Assembly: GCA_037157565.1 (NCBI GenBank) | Contig: JAZHRO010000063.1 | Location: 154,182,501-154,246,500 of the forward strand | Length of the DNA stretch: 64,000 nt | Source: Thalassia testudinum | Lineage: Eukaryota; Streptophyta; Magnoliopsida; Alismatales; Hydrocharitaceae | Direction: 5' to 3' | Notes under the pieces: model-generated | Seen by the model: the letters and a program-made list of their open reading frames with translations, nothing else | Databases searched by the model: none | What the model was told of the DNA's origin: nothing | Translations under genes and position numbers: made by a program | Shown here: positions 20,582 through 31,689 of the stretch, in pieces | How the letters are laid out: every line of letters begins with the position of its first letter | Position numbering within the stretch: the first letter of the stretch is position 1

Positions 20582-21838
20582 TGGAAGTATGAGGAAGGGA
20601 TTGCCTAAAAGGCATGAGTCGTGGAGCAGCCTATGATACTGTCAAAGGTCACCGTCAGCCCCGCCAACTGTCTGATTAAGGTGTTTATCTCCATCACATA
20701 TTGATATTGGTAGGCTGATTTCTTATTTGGCCATCACTTATGGTTCCCAAACCCTACTATCGATAGGGTTGATGGGGACAAGTGTTCCTCGCTGAGACCC
20801 AATTACGCGAGGGTCATAAGGAAGAGGACGTTCACAGTGCTACCCTCATCTACAAGGAGATAGGGTTGTTGGCACCCAGCTAGGAGGAGGGTCACTAGCA
20901 AAGGGTTCATGTGGTCTGTCAAAGTTGGCAAGGTGGAGAAGAGCCTTGAGGCAGCTTGCTTGATGGAACTTATCTCTCCCCACTATAGAGTGAGATACGC
21001 CTTCCGGGTGGCCTCCGCAAAGGGAGGGGCTACCCCTGACCCTCTCAGGGGTCCATGTGCTGTGTTGACACCTAAGATTATGTCTATCTACCCTTCGATT
21101 GAGTGTTGGGGTGACAGTGTTGGCTGGGGTAACAAGACCCCAGTCACTCGATTCTCTAGCTACCCCATCTCCAGAGCTGCCACAGCCTGACAATGATATT
21201 CTTCAAGTGGAAGTTCTAATGAGACCTTCTTTAGGGTCTCCTAGACCCTATCCTTCATTTCCCCTTTCTCTGGAAGGGATATCACATGGACCCCTCGAAG
21301 CTATTGAAGCTTCTCCTGATGATAGTCTTCGGGAGCCTCTATGGGGTATTTCCACTTGTCATGGCCCTCATTTCGCTTGACAAAGTGGGCCAGATTACTG
21401 TGACGGATCTGATACTTGGTCTAATCATGTAGGTTGGGACAATCTTCGATGGCATGCCCTCGATCCTGATGGTATTTACAGTAAGGCCCAGTCTCTGACT
21501 TCTTTTTGAGGGGCTTTAGCGGGGGAAGCAAGTCCTTATCTGTGGGTCATACATCTGCCAACAATTCCACCTGGTTCTCGACTAGGGGAGTGTATTCCTC
21601 ATAGGGATCCCGCTTGGGTTGACGGGGACCGTTGAGCCTGTTCTTGCTAAGCTGGTCCCTCAAATCTGGAATGTTTCCCTTTCGTTTGTTGAGGCAGTGA
21701 CATTCCTTGTTGATATCGGTGCTACTTTAGCTGGGATCTTCTTTGCTTTGGGAGAGGCATGGTCCTCATAGAGTTCATCCACTAGGAAACTTCGAGAGTG
21801 GAAGGAGTCCTTCTGCTTGTCAAACTTGGTGGTGTGGT
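20582..21838 (-). pseudogene. Tat zinc knuckle and aspartic protease region
   Basis: Near 21434-21490 the minus strand reads YCKYHQDRGHAIEDC, the CCHC-type knuckle style of Tat gag. Near 20825-20865 it reads LLVDEGSTVNVLF, which corresponds to the Tat protease active site (normally D-G/S around the catalytic Asp). Between them the sequence is out of frame in several places. At the right edge, HTTKFDKQKDSFHSRSFLVDELYEDHASPKQ continues gag directly from 23623 after removal of S2. Confidence 0.7.
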
Positions 21839-22937
21839 TGTTGAATCGGAAGATCTATGCAAAAAGGATTGGGTTTTGAAAACTCGTCATCGTAGTATGA
21901 TTTGCGAAGAAATCCGTTAACAGGTAAATTTATTCTGAATCTCTAAGAATTTCAGGTCTAACACAGGGAGGCAGACATTTAATTAAAAATACGTGTTTGT
22001 TTTATTTGTCCCAAAATAGATTAGCTGGTCGAAAACTAGCTATCTATTTAACAAATAATAAATAGATGAGAGAGAGAATATTACTAATAAAGACAAAAGA
22101 GAGGTAGAATAAACATGGATTCCATATCAAATGTTGTTCATTACACTAATCATTACAGCTAGAAAGCAGGAAATCTTTGGTAGAAAGCAGTAAATCTACT
22201 CTAGAAAGTGGTAAAGAGAATGGAGAGAGAAGTATCCTCCTTGATGATTGCTTGGAGGACGAGCTGGATGAGGTGACGCCTGGAAGATGAAGGACAAAAC
22301 GGGAAGAAGGAGAGCGAAGCGAGAAGAACCAAGGGCGAGGCAGGATGTTGTTATCGCGGGATCCACTTCCCGAATAGAGTGAGAGGACAACAGCAGGATG
22401 CACCACCATGGAGGGAGAAGGTGGAAAAATTCTAATTTTAACTCTAATGGAGAATCCCAGCTTTGGGACAAGCCCTTAGAGCTTTGGAGGGGGTGAGAGA
22501 AGAGAGGAAGGGATGAGAAATATGTGGGGGTCATAAGGCTATATATAGGTGTAGATTGGAGGCGGCAAAAAGGTCTTTTTTCATCAAAACATTAATGTTA
22601 GGTCTTTAGTGACGGATTTATCCATCACTAAAGGCCTAAACGTGGGCTAAAGATCCACGCGCATGCTTGTCTCCTCACCTTCGACTGCTTCAATGCTAGC
22701 GCACGATCTCTCCTTATCAGCCATTCAATCGTAAGATTGGTTGGCTTAAAAATAATCTTGCCCACTTCTTCTTCAGTGTAACCGTGCGCTCGTGCGTGCG
22801 ATGGAGCGTGCAGTAGCGCGTCATCATGCGTGTATGTGCTCCTTTCACATCCATCGTGCCACGCCGCCTGCATTTGCGCTGGCCGCTCACCATCCAGTGG
22901 CTCAATTGAGCCAGACCCCCATGTCTGCTTGATTTGA

Positions 22938-23005
22938 AGTGGAGCGCGGATCGAACCTGCGCCCTTCGCTCGCGAAGAAGCTCTCATCCGCTGCACTACC
23001 CCCTC
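22938..23005 (-). other. tRNA-like module with A and B boxes inside LTR S2
   Basis: On the minus strand TAGTGCAGCGG (22998-22988) fits the A-box TRGYNNARNNG and GGTTCGATCC (22957-22948) fits the B-box. They are about 40 nt apart with a GC-rich anticodon-arm-like hairpin (TTCGC/GCGAA) between. The acceptor stem is not clearly paired, so it is tRNA-derived or tRNA-like rather than a functional tRNA. It has the same orientation as the LTR and lies about 620-690 bp from the LTR 5' end. Confidence 0.65.
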
Positions 23006-23148
23006 TTCTTTGTCGACTTTCTAATCACGACGTGCGCGCTCGTGGCTGTTGGATCAAGATACAATGGCCCAGATCTGATCTTGTGTTGAGGAAAGAGAGA
23101 TAGCACGTTGGGTCCTCGTGTATTAGCTGGGTCGATGTGGGAGGCCGA

Positions 23149-23170
23149 GATGGTGCCACGTGGTGCCATC
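23149..23170. promoter_or_regulatory. G-box palindrome in S2
   Basis: GGTGCCACGTGGTGCC flanked by GAT/ATC around CACGTG, centred about 462 bp from the LTR 5' end. Confidence 0.65.
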
Positions 23171-23622
23171 TTAGCCAACCATCTTCTATGACTTGTAGAA
23201 GGTGCTACGGATGTCGGATTGAGCCGATTTTCGCTTCATTAGGCTGCGATCATCAATCCGAACCCATCCATACGATCGGATTTGTCATCTGAAGTGCATA
23301 TTTACATCATCTTGGCCCTTGATCTCTGACCTTCCTCGAATTATATCTAATGCTACGAAGTCTGATTGGGGCGATATTGGAGTCATTGAACTCCGATCGT
23401 CACCCTGATCAGATCCGTTTGGTTGGATCTTCGACCTGAGGCCCCGATTGAATATCACCCTATTACTTGACCACAAAAAGGGAAAATTAACCTAAAATTT
23501 ACACAACCTAACTTAAATGCAAGATGATGCATGTTATGCATTATTTACAATTCATGATGCTAATATGATACTAACAACATGCATTAATAGACATTTTTGG
23601 CTATTCAGATGTATACACATCA

Positions 23623-24536
23623 GTGATCCCAAAGCTCTGCCATGTCCCTTGCAGGGAAGTCATCAATGTTGTCCCAGAACCTTTAAGTCAGTAGTCTTGA
23701 TTTAAAGTACTGGATAGCTATAGCATCATGAGGATGCTTGCACTTAAAGTACTAGGTCTTGAACTGGTCCAGATAGGATCGGAACGACTTAGCCTTCCTC
23801 TGTTGGATCTCCAAGAGCCTCTCAGGATTATCCCTGACTTGCTGTTGACTGGCAAAGTACTAACAAAACTTGTCGACCAACTCTTGAAAGCATGTGATTT
23901 GCCTCGCTGGCAGTTTGTTGAACAACTTGTAGGCCATTTTGAATAAGTAGGATGGGAATACTTGGCAGATGACCCTATCCGAGCATCTGTGGACTAGCAT
24001 GATTTGTCAGTAGCTTCTTACGAAGTTGTTAAGGTTCGTCGTTCCATCGTATGGAGCCAGGGTAGGTTGCTTGAACTTTTCAGGGAAACAGGCAGTCATG
24101 ACTTCTTTTGAGAAAGGGTATGTGGTTATGTATGCCTGGGACCTCATGCCTCTCATGGCCTGGGTGACCTGGCGGACGATCTCGAGAATCAAGCCTCTAC
24201 CATTGGTCACCAAGGGGTTAGCCCCCAATTGCTCGTCAGACTCCTGAGGAGGCATGAGGGGGCCCTTTGGGGGACCAGGAGGGACTTCACCCTTCTGGCT
24301 ACTAAACTCGTGCTTCAGTTTTTTGAGCTATTTGCACAAGTGGGCATTTTCTTCTTCCTCAACATGATGCCATTTTACCTGGTCGTCGATGGGGCTGGAA
24401 CTTTGGGGTTCTCCTAGGTAGAATTCCTCTCGATCCCTCATCAGCTTGATTTCCTACAGTTGCTCCGCCACCATCTATTGCTCAGCCATTAAGGCTACTA
24501 GCTTCTCCTTGTTTTCGTCCTCCATTACTTGCATAT
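23623..24536 (-). pseudogene. Tat gag capsid region of T
   Basis: From 24536: QVMEDENKEKLVALMAEQ, then a stop, PPGPPKGPLMPP, TNGRGLILEIVRQVTQAM, then the capsid core FPEKFKQPTLAPYDGTTNLNNFVRSY (24010-24110). Downstream are KMAYKLFNKLPARQITCFQELVDKFCQYFA (23830-23940), ERLLEIQQRKAKSFRSYLDQF and IDDFPARDMAELWDH (23625-23670). This is the standard Tat gag order. Frame changes and stops near 24000, 23750 and 24470 are present. It is cut at 23623 by S2 and at 24536 by D. Confidence 0.85.
24532..24536. repeat. target-site duplication of D, left copy
   Basis: CATAT, repeated exactly at 26994-26998. Confidence 0.9.
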
Positions 24537-24566
24537 TGAAACAACCCATCACCTTTTAGTCCATTA

Positions 24567-24626
24567 AGACGTCTGGGGTATTTCCCAGACGTCTGGGGTA
24601 TTTCCCAGACGTCTGTCCAGATGTCT
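24567..24626. repeat. 20-bp tandem repeat carrying AGACGTCT
   Basis: Two exact copies of a 20-bp unit (AGACGTCTGGGGTATTTCCC at 24567-24586 and 24587-24606) followed by a partial third that drifts into AGATGTCT. Further degenerate members (25225-25256) suggest the unit was once more widespread. Confidence 0.9.
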
Positions 24627-24980
24627 AAAAATCCTTTTTCTTTTCAGTGTGTACCGCGCTCATGCCACTCCCTTGCCTATGCCTCACGCCTCACCCTACG
24701 ACGGCCATCCCTACACCAGATGCCACTCCCTGCGACGCCATGCCCTTCCCCTCACCTTCTCTCCCTTTATAAGTCCTCCTCCTCCTCCACTTCATCTCAC
24801 ACCTTCACACTGAGCCAGAGAGGGAGAGAGCGAGTGGAGAGTGGAGAGCGGAGAGCTGATCGTGAGTCTGAGTGTGAGAGCGGAGGGCATTGTGCTACTC
24901 TACTGGAACATCTGCAGTAAGGAAAGCTAGAGCGGTTCCGCGGAAGTCATTTTTCCATGGAATCAGATTCCGGAGTGACA

Positions 24981-25260
24981 TCTAGACGTCTTACCGAACG
25001 TCCAAAGGTAGAATGAGACGTCTGGTAGAGATCTGTTTTCATATTTTCTTCTCTGCCAAAGTCCTGACAATGCACGTACATGTGTCAGAAGTTGGAAGGT
25101 GGACCGAGGCAGTTTCAGACGTTCGGGAGCATCTCTAGACATCTGACAGAACCCTTGGACGTCGACACTGCACTCCAGACGTTTGATAGAGGTGCCCCAA
25201 TAGAGGTATGCCTGCGAGTTGATTTAAGACATCTGGGATATCTCCCAAATGTCTGATTTC
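24981..25260. repeat. AGACGTCT-like array, second cluster in D
   Basis: AGACGTCT near 24993 and 25016, with variants AGACGTTC, AGACATCT, GGACGTCG, AGACGTTT and AAATGTCT between 24981 and 25256. It lies downstream of the TATA box, so in the transcribed part of the LTR. Confidence 0.7.
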
Positions 25261-25920
25261 TATCAGAACTCGTGTTTTAGGCCGTTCAAGGCCAAAATGA
25301 TGTCAGTTTCCCATAAACGGAACATCATTGTTTTTTGTACAAATTTCTTCACATAATGGTAGCTTGTCTGTATCTTTTGGAATCCTTTTGACCTATCCAT
25401 CCACAGCTTAGGTCTCCAGTCTGTCAAGCATACAGGACCTATGGAAACGTTGGGAGCTGCTGTATGAGCCCCCATTCCACTCGGTTATCCTGGTAGAGTG
25501 GTTCTAACTAATTCTCCATGTTAAATAAAATGCATGCAATTAGTTAAAACCTAGGATGCGAGATGAATCCTAGGAAGAAATAAACATATGCTCTAGAATA
25601 TAGCTATTCAATTGAACCCTAGGTTACGACATGAACACTAGGGATAGAAAAGATGCATGTGTAGAGAGATGGATGATTAAATAAATCATAAGCTGCCTGT
25701 ACTACCTGAAATGAACTACATTATGGATAGGAAAAATGAACTCGTACTGTGGAAACTAAGATGCCCATTCTGTATGTAACAAACCAGATATGGAATAATG
25801 AAAAGTTCATGTTTGAACCCTACGGGGAATATGAAATAGGATAAGAACAAAATAGTACTGAGAACCAGATGGTTCTGGAATTTGCCACCCACAGGCGACC
25901 ATTATGGGAAGTAAGCTGAC

Positions 25921-26143
25921 CTTTGTGTACATGGTACTGAAGAGAGCAACTATCCCTTGTAGTGTAGAGGGGAGCTTGCTGCCCTTGGGTTGAGACCCGG
26001 GGTGGTGTGGCTACTCTACGCCGACTCTTGCTAGCCCTCGTGTACGTGGTACTGAGGGGAGCCACTTAGTGTAGTGGGGAGCTAGTCACCCCAGGGGGCC
26101 CTGGGTTAGGCATGGCCACCCTATACCGACTCTTGTTAGCCCA
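25921..26143. repeat. imperfect tandem duplication in LTR D
   Basis: Two units, about 25921-26037 and 26038-26143, each running GTGTACRTGGTACTGARGRGAGC ... GGGGAGCT ... GGCCACCC/GGCTACTC ... CGACTCTTGYTAGCC. They differ by indels and transitions. Confidence 0.75.
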
Positions 26144-26993
26144 TTGGGCAAACTGGGATAGTCGGACATGGGTACGGGAGGGGCGAGACCCCTATTTTGT
26201 TCTGAGAGAACATGGCCTTATACTATTCTGCACTGTACATTGAGGCGTACCCGCTAGCGAAAGCAACTGACCACGTGCTAGTGCGAGGTAGATACTCACG
26301 CACTTATCACGTGCGTCGTAGTCACCGCTACGTCACGATCGTGACCTCAGGGTGGTAGATCGGGTGTAGGACCACCACGAAGGGACTCTCCTGGCCAGGA
26401 GAGTGCTACGTGTGCACCCTGCAACACGGGAAAATTGTAAGCAAGATCGTTCCTTTAGGGAACAGGAAGATCAAGTAATGTAATGGACCTGAATTAGGGA
26501 TCTCTATATAGCAACACGTTATAAGATAATTGGAATCGGGAAATAATATGTTAAATGTACTTTATGCTTTTCCTCACCAGTCTACTCAGTGTTAGCTGAC
26601 TCCAATTACATAACTTTATCCAGGTCTGGGATTTGAGCAACCTAAGCTATCGACTGCTGAGGATGCTAGGCCTAGTCGAACCCAGCTATAGTTTCTACTG
26701 CCAGTTTTAGTGAGTTCCTGTAGTCATATTTTCAGTACTTTCCGTTATGTTTTCTATCTATACTAGTTTTGTTGTGATGGCAGTATTCCAGTTCTTGAAG
26801 GCATGTAATAATCTAGTATTACTGTTCTATTTCTCCTTTTGTTGCCAATTTCTTTTCTGCTTAGCTACTATACTTGTGTGGTTGTGGATTGATGCATGTT
26901 ATTTGGTTATTTCTCGTTGGACAACTGGGTTTGGGGATTAGTCGAGGCGAGTCGGTCTCGGGTCCTGTAGGGATCTGGGTTCGGGTCGTGACA

Positions 26994-27035
26994 CATATCG
27001 AGGAGAGAGTCCTTTGGAGGGCCCTCCTGACGAGG
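26994..27035 (-). pseudogene. T gag N-terminal fragment between D and G2
   Basis: This 42-bp piece reads PRQEGPPKDSLLD on the minus strand. It is in frame with MQVMEDENKEK across D and with SPSAPQDSP across G2 when one TSD copy is removed from each. It is useful proof that D and G2 are separate insertions 43 bp apart in one gene. Confidence 0.8.
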
Positions 27036-29352
27036 TGATAAATGCCAGTTTATCATCATTCTTATGCCCTAAAATTAATCTAGCTCTTAGGGTTTTAACT
27101 CTGCAAATGGGTTTCCAGGCTGCATTTAGGCATTACTTAGGTCAGGCATGCATTGCATATATTTTTCTATTTTTGACACATTTATTTGATTGTTAAGGAT
27201 GAACAAATAGCCAGATCCCTAAAACCCTAGCATTTAGGTAGGCAACAGGTGAAGAGGAAGATCAATTTACCTGAACCCTAGCTCAATCCAACTGATCATA
27301 GTTGGATATCTGCTCAACTTGGTTGGCTTCAGCTCATCCTAGCTCTATTCATCCCATCTCAGATAGATGGTAGATTAGGGTAGCTTAACTATGCTCAACT
27401 CAACTCAGATCTAGCTCAACTTAGTTGAGTCTAGCTTTCCCTAGCTCCAATCAGTTCACTAGGAGCTCTAGCTAGCTCAACTTAGTTGACAGGAGTTCAC
27501 CACAGCTCCAGTTCAGCGTTCCCCAGCTCTACTTAGCTCATGGTAGCTGAACTGCTAGTTTAGCTACTACTTATCAACATAGTAGCTAAGCTAGCTCAAG
27601 AGTTCTCAAGAGAAGTAGGTCAAGCTCAACCCAACTCTAGATAAGTTGAGACTAGCTCAACTTAGCTCCACTACTCAAGCTCAGCTGCTAGTAGAAGAAC
27701 TAGCTAGCTAAGATAGGTAGTTGAGCTCCCAAGAAGACCTCAACCATCATCAGCTCCGGGGAAATTTACTTCAGCTCCAGATCTACTTCAAACAGCTCCT
27801 GGATACCTTTCTCTAGCTAAACCCTAGATTCCTCTACTCTCCAACTAGCTAAGCTTCCTTAGCTAGCTAACCCTAGCTCCTCTCCACTCCATGGCCATCC
27901 ACCATCAACCATAAACCCTAAGCTAACTCCACCTTAACTCTACTTGAAGACCACCACTTAAGCTACCTACCTCCACTCCAACATGGTGCCACTATGCATG
28001 CACCTCTTCACACCACCACCAACTCCAAGAGCCACCAAAAAGTGGTGCCAACTACCCCCATAACCACCCACATGTGGCTTCAACTTTTCCCTCCAAATTC
28101 CCTTCAATCACCACCATATTCCATCACCTCCACCTAATTTTGGCACCACCTAACCCCCTTCTAGAAGCATCAAAATTTGCACCAAAATAAGGTGATAACC
28201 ACCACTTGGACAGTCACCCTTCAACCATGAACTCCCCCCTTGCAACCCTTAGGATGGCGCCAATCAAGCCTAGCCCTAAATCCTACAACCAATGCATCCT
28301 AGCCATCCACCCTAACGCCACCAAACCCCCTCTAAAACCCTTCACTTGGTGCCAACTAACCCTACCCATTCGATTATATAACCACCACCAAAAACCTATT
28401 CTAGCCATCCATTTCCATTCACGCCTACCCTACCCCCTTACCACTCGATATATACCCACATAACCACCACATCAAACTAACCCTTGGCTACTTGATTTCA
28501 AAGCATTCTTCCACCCATATTCCACCATTACCAATGACCAGGAAGAAGAGGAGGAGAAGAAGAAGAAGATTAAGGGGGTGCTCTTGCCCTCTTGGTGTCT
28601 TCAACTTCCTATCCTCATCTACCTTGTGTCCATGCCAAGCCAAAGGGTTAGCTAGGCAAGGAGGACGTCTAGGAGGAGGAGCACATAGGGTGGTCCCTAT
28701 CCACCCTAGGAGGAGTCAGGAGTAGGCCATCTAGGTTTGCTAGGAGCGAAGAGGAGAAGATCCAAGAGAAACTTCCTTTAATTCTGAGAGAACTAGAATT
28801 GGAGCAGGAGTTCTACAGTAGCATCACCTTCATCATATGCTTTCCTCTATCATTTGTACTTTCTATTGTAGTGTAGTGTTTGCTATTTTCTATGTTGGAG
28901 ATTACAAGTGAGAATTCTTCTCACTTGTGAGTTATCCAACCCTATTTGTAAAATAATCTTTATTTAAAGAAGCATTCCACTACTGTTTCTTTTTAGTTAG
29001 CTTGTGTTGTTCTCTTGTTGTGTGTTGTTCCTCCATTACTCCAAGCCACCCATGCTTAGAATTGGAGAAACAAGACACTTGTTGCTTTATTTTTAGCACT
29101 TCTAATTCCCATTTTTCTTCGCATCCACATTTTGCCTAAAGAAAAATCCTAAAAATTACATATTCAAAAAGACAAAAAGAAAGTTGATTTCCATTTGCCA
29201 AGCAAGAGATTTCATAGTTGCATTTCTACCTCCCTTGGGATGACCCGATTACTCTCCGAGTACTCGGTAATTACAAATTTAAAAGCTATCGGATTGGCGT
29301 GTTGCAACAACTCAAAAACCCAATTTTAACAAATCATGGTTTTTCATTATCA
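27036..29352 (+). mobile_element. solo LTR G2 (AGCT-rich family, 2317 bp)
   Basis: It starts TGATAAA-TGCCAG-TTTATCA and ends CATTATCA. Flanks CGAGG (27031-27035) and CGGGG (29353-29357) match 4 of 5. It is a homologue of G1 along its length: the start, the AGCT array (27255-27880), TTGGYGCCAA sites (28032-28355), a decayed TATA region near 28447, a GAAGAAG leader (28540-28570) and the end (GTGTTGCAACAAC). It interrupts T's gag near the N-terminus. Confidence 0.85.
27255..27880. repeat. degenerate AGCT-core array (G2 LTR)
   Basis: Irregular repetition of TAGCTCAAC, AGCTAGCTCA and CAGCTCC, homologous to the array in G1. Confidence 0.8.
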
Positions 29353-29860
29353 CGGGGGGAATCTTGAGGTGCACTTGGTGACCACACTTGCTCGTATTTA
29401 CTTGGCTTGGAGGGCAGTCGGTGCTTCCAAGACATGGAAATGTTCGACTCTGCTAGATAGGATTTCTCTAAGTTAGCATGAGAAGAGTGGCGCATGGAAA
29501 GTACCATAGTAGGAGGGATGTAGTCGAGAAACGCAGTACTATACGCTTCCTGTAGATGGAGCCAATTAATGGAGACCCTTAGAATAGGAACCTCGAATCA
29601 ATAAATAAATCATAGAGAAATGTGCGCAAGAGGTTTAGTAACCTAGTTCCACCAGAATAGCTGTATGACTAGGGGGAGGACGATGCTCCTAATAGGCACT
29701 AATATTTGGGTGTTGCAAACTCTCTGCATCTCTCATTGTCTCAGATTGCATAAATAACAAAAGTTTGTTCATCGTATTTATAGATTGGGATTCCCATGGT
29801 TCACAGGCCTCTTTTCTATTACGACGATCTTGAGATCCTAAACATTAGGCTATCATGAGT
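29353..29860 (-). pseudogene. T gag start and leader
   Basis: An ATG at 29435 opens MSWKHRLPSKPSKYEQVWSPSAPQDS, which runs into G2 and then on through the fragment at 27035. To its right (29436-29860) no coding sequence is visible; it is probably leader or LTR of T. P is inserted at 29861, so T's PBS and 5' LTR would lie beyond P, outside the window. Confidence 0.65.
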
Positions 29861-30312
29861 TGATTGCACAGCAATCAGGTAACCTAAATCACCTGAATTA
29901 AGCTAGATTCTAGCATAACTTAGGAATAATGTATTCATAGGCATTGTAATTTTCACAATAGCTAGTATATTAGTCATATAGATAATATCGTTATTTTATG
30001 ACCAAAAATCATCTCAATTTTAGTCATAGATGATTCAAAGTTGCGGATGTCAAATTAAACCAGACAAATCTGATCAGAATGATGACGGGAGTCCAACGCT
30101 TCTGAAATTGTCTTGATTAGACAACCAGGGCACCTTGTGCAATCCATAAAAGAACAGAGATCATAAATGCAAAAGGCAAAGATCCGAACCTCAGATGAAG
30201 AATCTAATCGCACAGATGAATTCAGATTGATGATCGCAGTCCAACGGCATAAAAATGAACTCGATCGGAGGTCTACATCACCATATACAAGGAAAAGAAG
30301 ATGGATGGTCAA

Positions 30313-30334
30313 GATGGCACCACGTGGTGCCATC
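30313..30334. promoter_or_regulatory. perfect G-box palindrome in the P LTR
   Basis: A 22-bp perfect palindrome, GGCACCACGTGGTGCC flanked by GAT/ATC. The inner arms differ from B (GGTGCC ... GGCACC), yet pairing is kept. It is centred 463 bp from the LTR 5' end. Confidence 0.7.
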
Positions 30335-30489
30335 ACAGCTGCTCCCTAACCACCGCCCCATCTAGGAAGGCCACCTCATATGTTGTAGGCCATTGGATCT
30401 TCATCCAACAGCCACGAGCACACCATGTTGCCCATCTAGTCAGATAAGTATAAATAGAAACAAACAAGAAAGTATATCAGAACGTTCAT

Positions 30490-30535
30490 GCAGTGCATTG
30501 GCGAAAGCGCTCGCGCGTTCGAGCGGTGCTGTGCG
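30490..30535 (+). other. possible decayed tRNA-like module in the P LTR
   Basis: GCAGTGCATTGGCGAAAGCGC followed by GCGTTCGAGCG, resembling worn A- and B-boxes. It lies 629-675 bp from the LTR 5' end, the same place as in S2 and B. On sequence alone it would not be called; position is the main support. Confidence 0.35.
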
Positions 30536-30575
30536 AAATTGACGCAATGCTTGCGCAGGTGCAATTGTGCAATTG

Positions 30576-30580
30576 GAGGG
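30576..30580. repeat. target-site duplication of Athila, left copy
   Basis: GAGGG, repeated exactly at 44130-44134. Confidence 0.9.
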
Positions 30581-31284
30581 TGGTCGGGCCCGGATAGGTT
30601 GTGTTAATATGGTGATTTTATAGTTGAAATGCGTATAGTGGTTAACCTAAATTGAGCCTAACCATCTCTTTACAAAATTTTTAACCTGGCCTACTTGATT
30701 TTATGTTGGTCACTTCTAGGCCCAGGGTCGAACTCAGGGAAGTGGGATTGAAGGTGAATAAGTTTCTGCTCCTTTGCTACAACGAATCTCTTCCCTTCAT
30801 TTATTATGCTTTTGGTGTTTTTCTATTTAATTTTTTTTTCTGATAATTTTTGTCCTTGAGGTACACCCTCAAAATCAGGTTCTTGGCTTTGAGCCAAATT
30901 AGGGTTCCAAAACTGGTCTTGCTATTCGCAAGATGGAGTACCTGCAAGTCAAGGATTATCTTTTCTCTTTTGTATATATATATTTTTTTATCTTTTTAAT
31001 GGCAGGAAAGAGAAACAGAAATAAAGTAAATATAGTATATATATATGTATATATTATATATGTATATAGGGACGGGGGTGGAGGTGGAAATGGCGTGTAG
31101 CACGGTGTCGAGTCGGTCGTCGTCTAGAAAGATGCAACCATCAGGATGAAGTGCCGCGTGGAGTGTAGGATGGATGGGTGAAAGATGTGTGCGAAAAACG
31201 CTTTTTGTACGCGTGTATCGGGGAATATCAGCAACTGATGCAGATATTCCCGCGATACAACGTATGGTAGGTGATATGAAAGTA

Positions 31285-31560
31285 TAAATATATGTATGTA
31301 TATATGTAAATATATATCTATATGTATATATATATATATGGTTATAATTGTATAGGTGTATATGTAGTTATAATTATAGATATATGTATATATGTATGTA
31401 TATTTGTATATATATATATGTATAAGTATATGTGTATATATATGTATATATATATATATATATGTATCTATACTTATACTTAGTTATATAAGTACTATTA
31501 TATGTATAGATATAAGTATATATATATATATGTATATATATATATAAGTATAGAGTAGTG
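31285..31560. repeat. degenerate (TATG/TA)n tract, left LTR
   Basis: TATATGTATATA-type low-complexity sequence. The corresponding tract in the right LTR (42340-42790) is longer, which accounts for most of the 136-bp difference between the LTRs. Confidence 0.85.
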
Positions 31561-31689
31561 TATAAGTGAGTGGGTGTGTGTACGAGAGTGTGTGTGCATG
31601 TGTATGTGTCTACGGAGAGAGAGAGTGCTGTGAGAGAGAGAGAGAGGGCGTCTGCTGAAGATGGTGCGGGCATTTAAGTCGTCCTGATA

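Larger units (their letters stand above)
21839..23622 (-). mobile_element. solo LTR S2 (1784 bp)
   Basis: It splits T's gag between ELWDH (23623) and HTTKFDK (21838). It begins TGTTGAATCGGAAG and ends CACATCA. Flanks GTGGT (21834-21838) and GTGAT (23623-23627) match 4 of 5. It aligns with LTR A (50138-51565) through the GGTCTAACACAGGGAGG motif, the GCTTGGAGGA region and the 3' third. Its 5' end (right) snaps back as GATGT-GTAT-ACATC. It carries a tRNA-like module (22938-23005) and a G-box palindrome (23149-23170). Confidence 0.8.
24537..26993 (+). mobile_element. solo LTR D, Del/Tekay-like (2457 bp)
   Basis: It starts TGAAACAACCCATCACC and ends TTCGGGTCGTGACA. These termini are typical of Del/Tekay chromovirus LTRs as I know them. 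It has a perfect CATAT TSD. A TATA box (TTTATAAG, 24766-24773) sets the orientation as plus. U3 begins with a 20-bp direct repeat carrying AGACGTCT, and more AGACGTCT-like sites follow to about 25260. A roughly 110-bp imperfect tandem duplication lies at 25921-26143. Removal of D restores T's gag frame. Confidence 0.85.
17030..29860 (-). mobile_element. Tat-type Ty3/gypsy element T, interrupted
   Basis: On the minus strand gag, zinc knuckle, protease, RT, RNase H and a second RNase H follow in order from 29435 to 17030. The second, archaeal-like RNase H after the first is the signature of the Tat group (Retand/Ogre/TatII-like). It is split by solo LTRs G2, D, S2 and S1 and cut at both sides by N1 and P. 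The integrase and both LTRs are not visible. The gag frame reads through the D and G2 sites once one TSD copy is removed, which supports the reconstruction. Many stops are present. Confidence 0.85.
29861..30580 (+). repeat. 5' LTR of element P, first part
   Basis: It starts with the snap-back TGATTGC-ACA-GCAATCA. It aligns in reverse orientation with the LTR 5' parts of S1, S2, A and B. It is interrupted after GAGGG (30576-30580) by the Athila element and resumes at 44135; total length is about 1614 bp. It contains a G-box palindrome (30313-30334) and a decayed tRNA-like module (30490-30535). Confidence 0.8.

Noticed and set aside
22938..23005. An intact tRNA gene
   Set aside because: A- and B-boxes are present but the acceptor stem does not pair and the module lies inside LTRs at a fixed position, so tRNA-like is the most that can be said. 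The same holds for 53221-53292 and 59375-59447.
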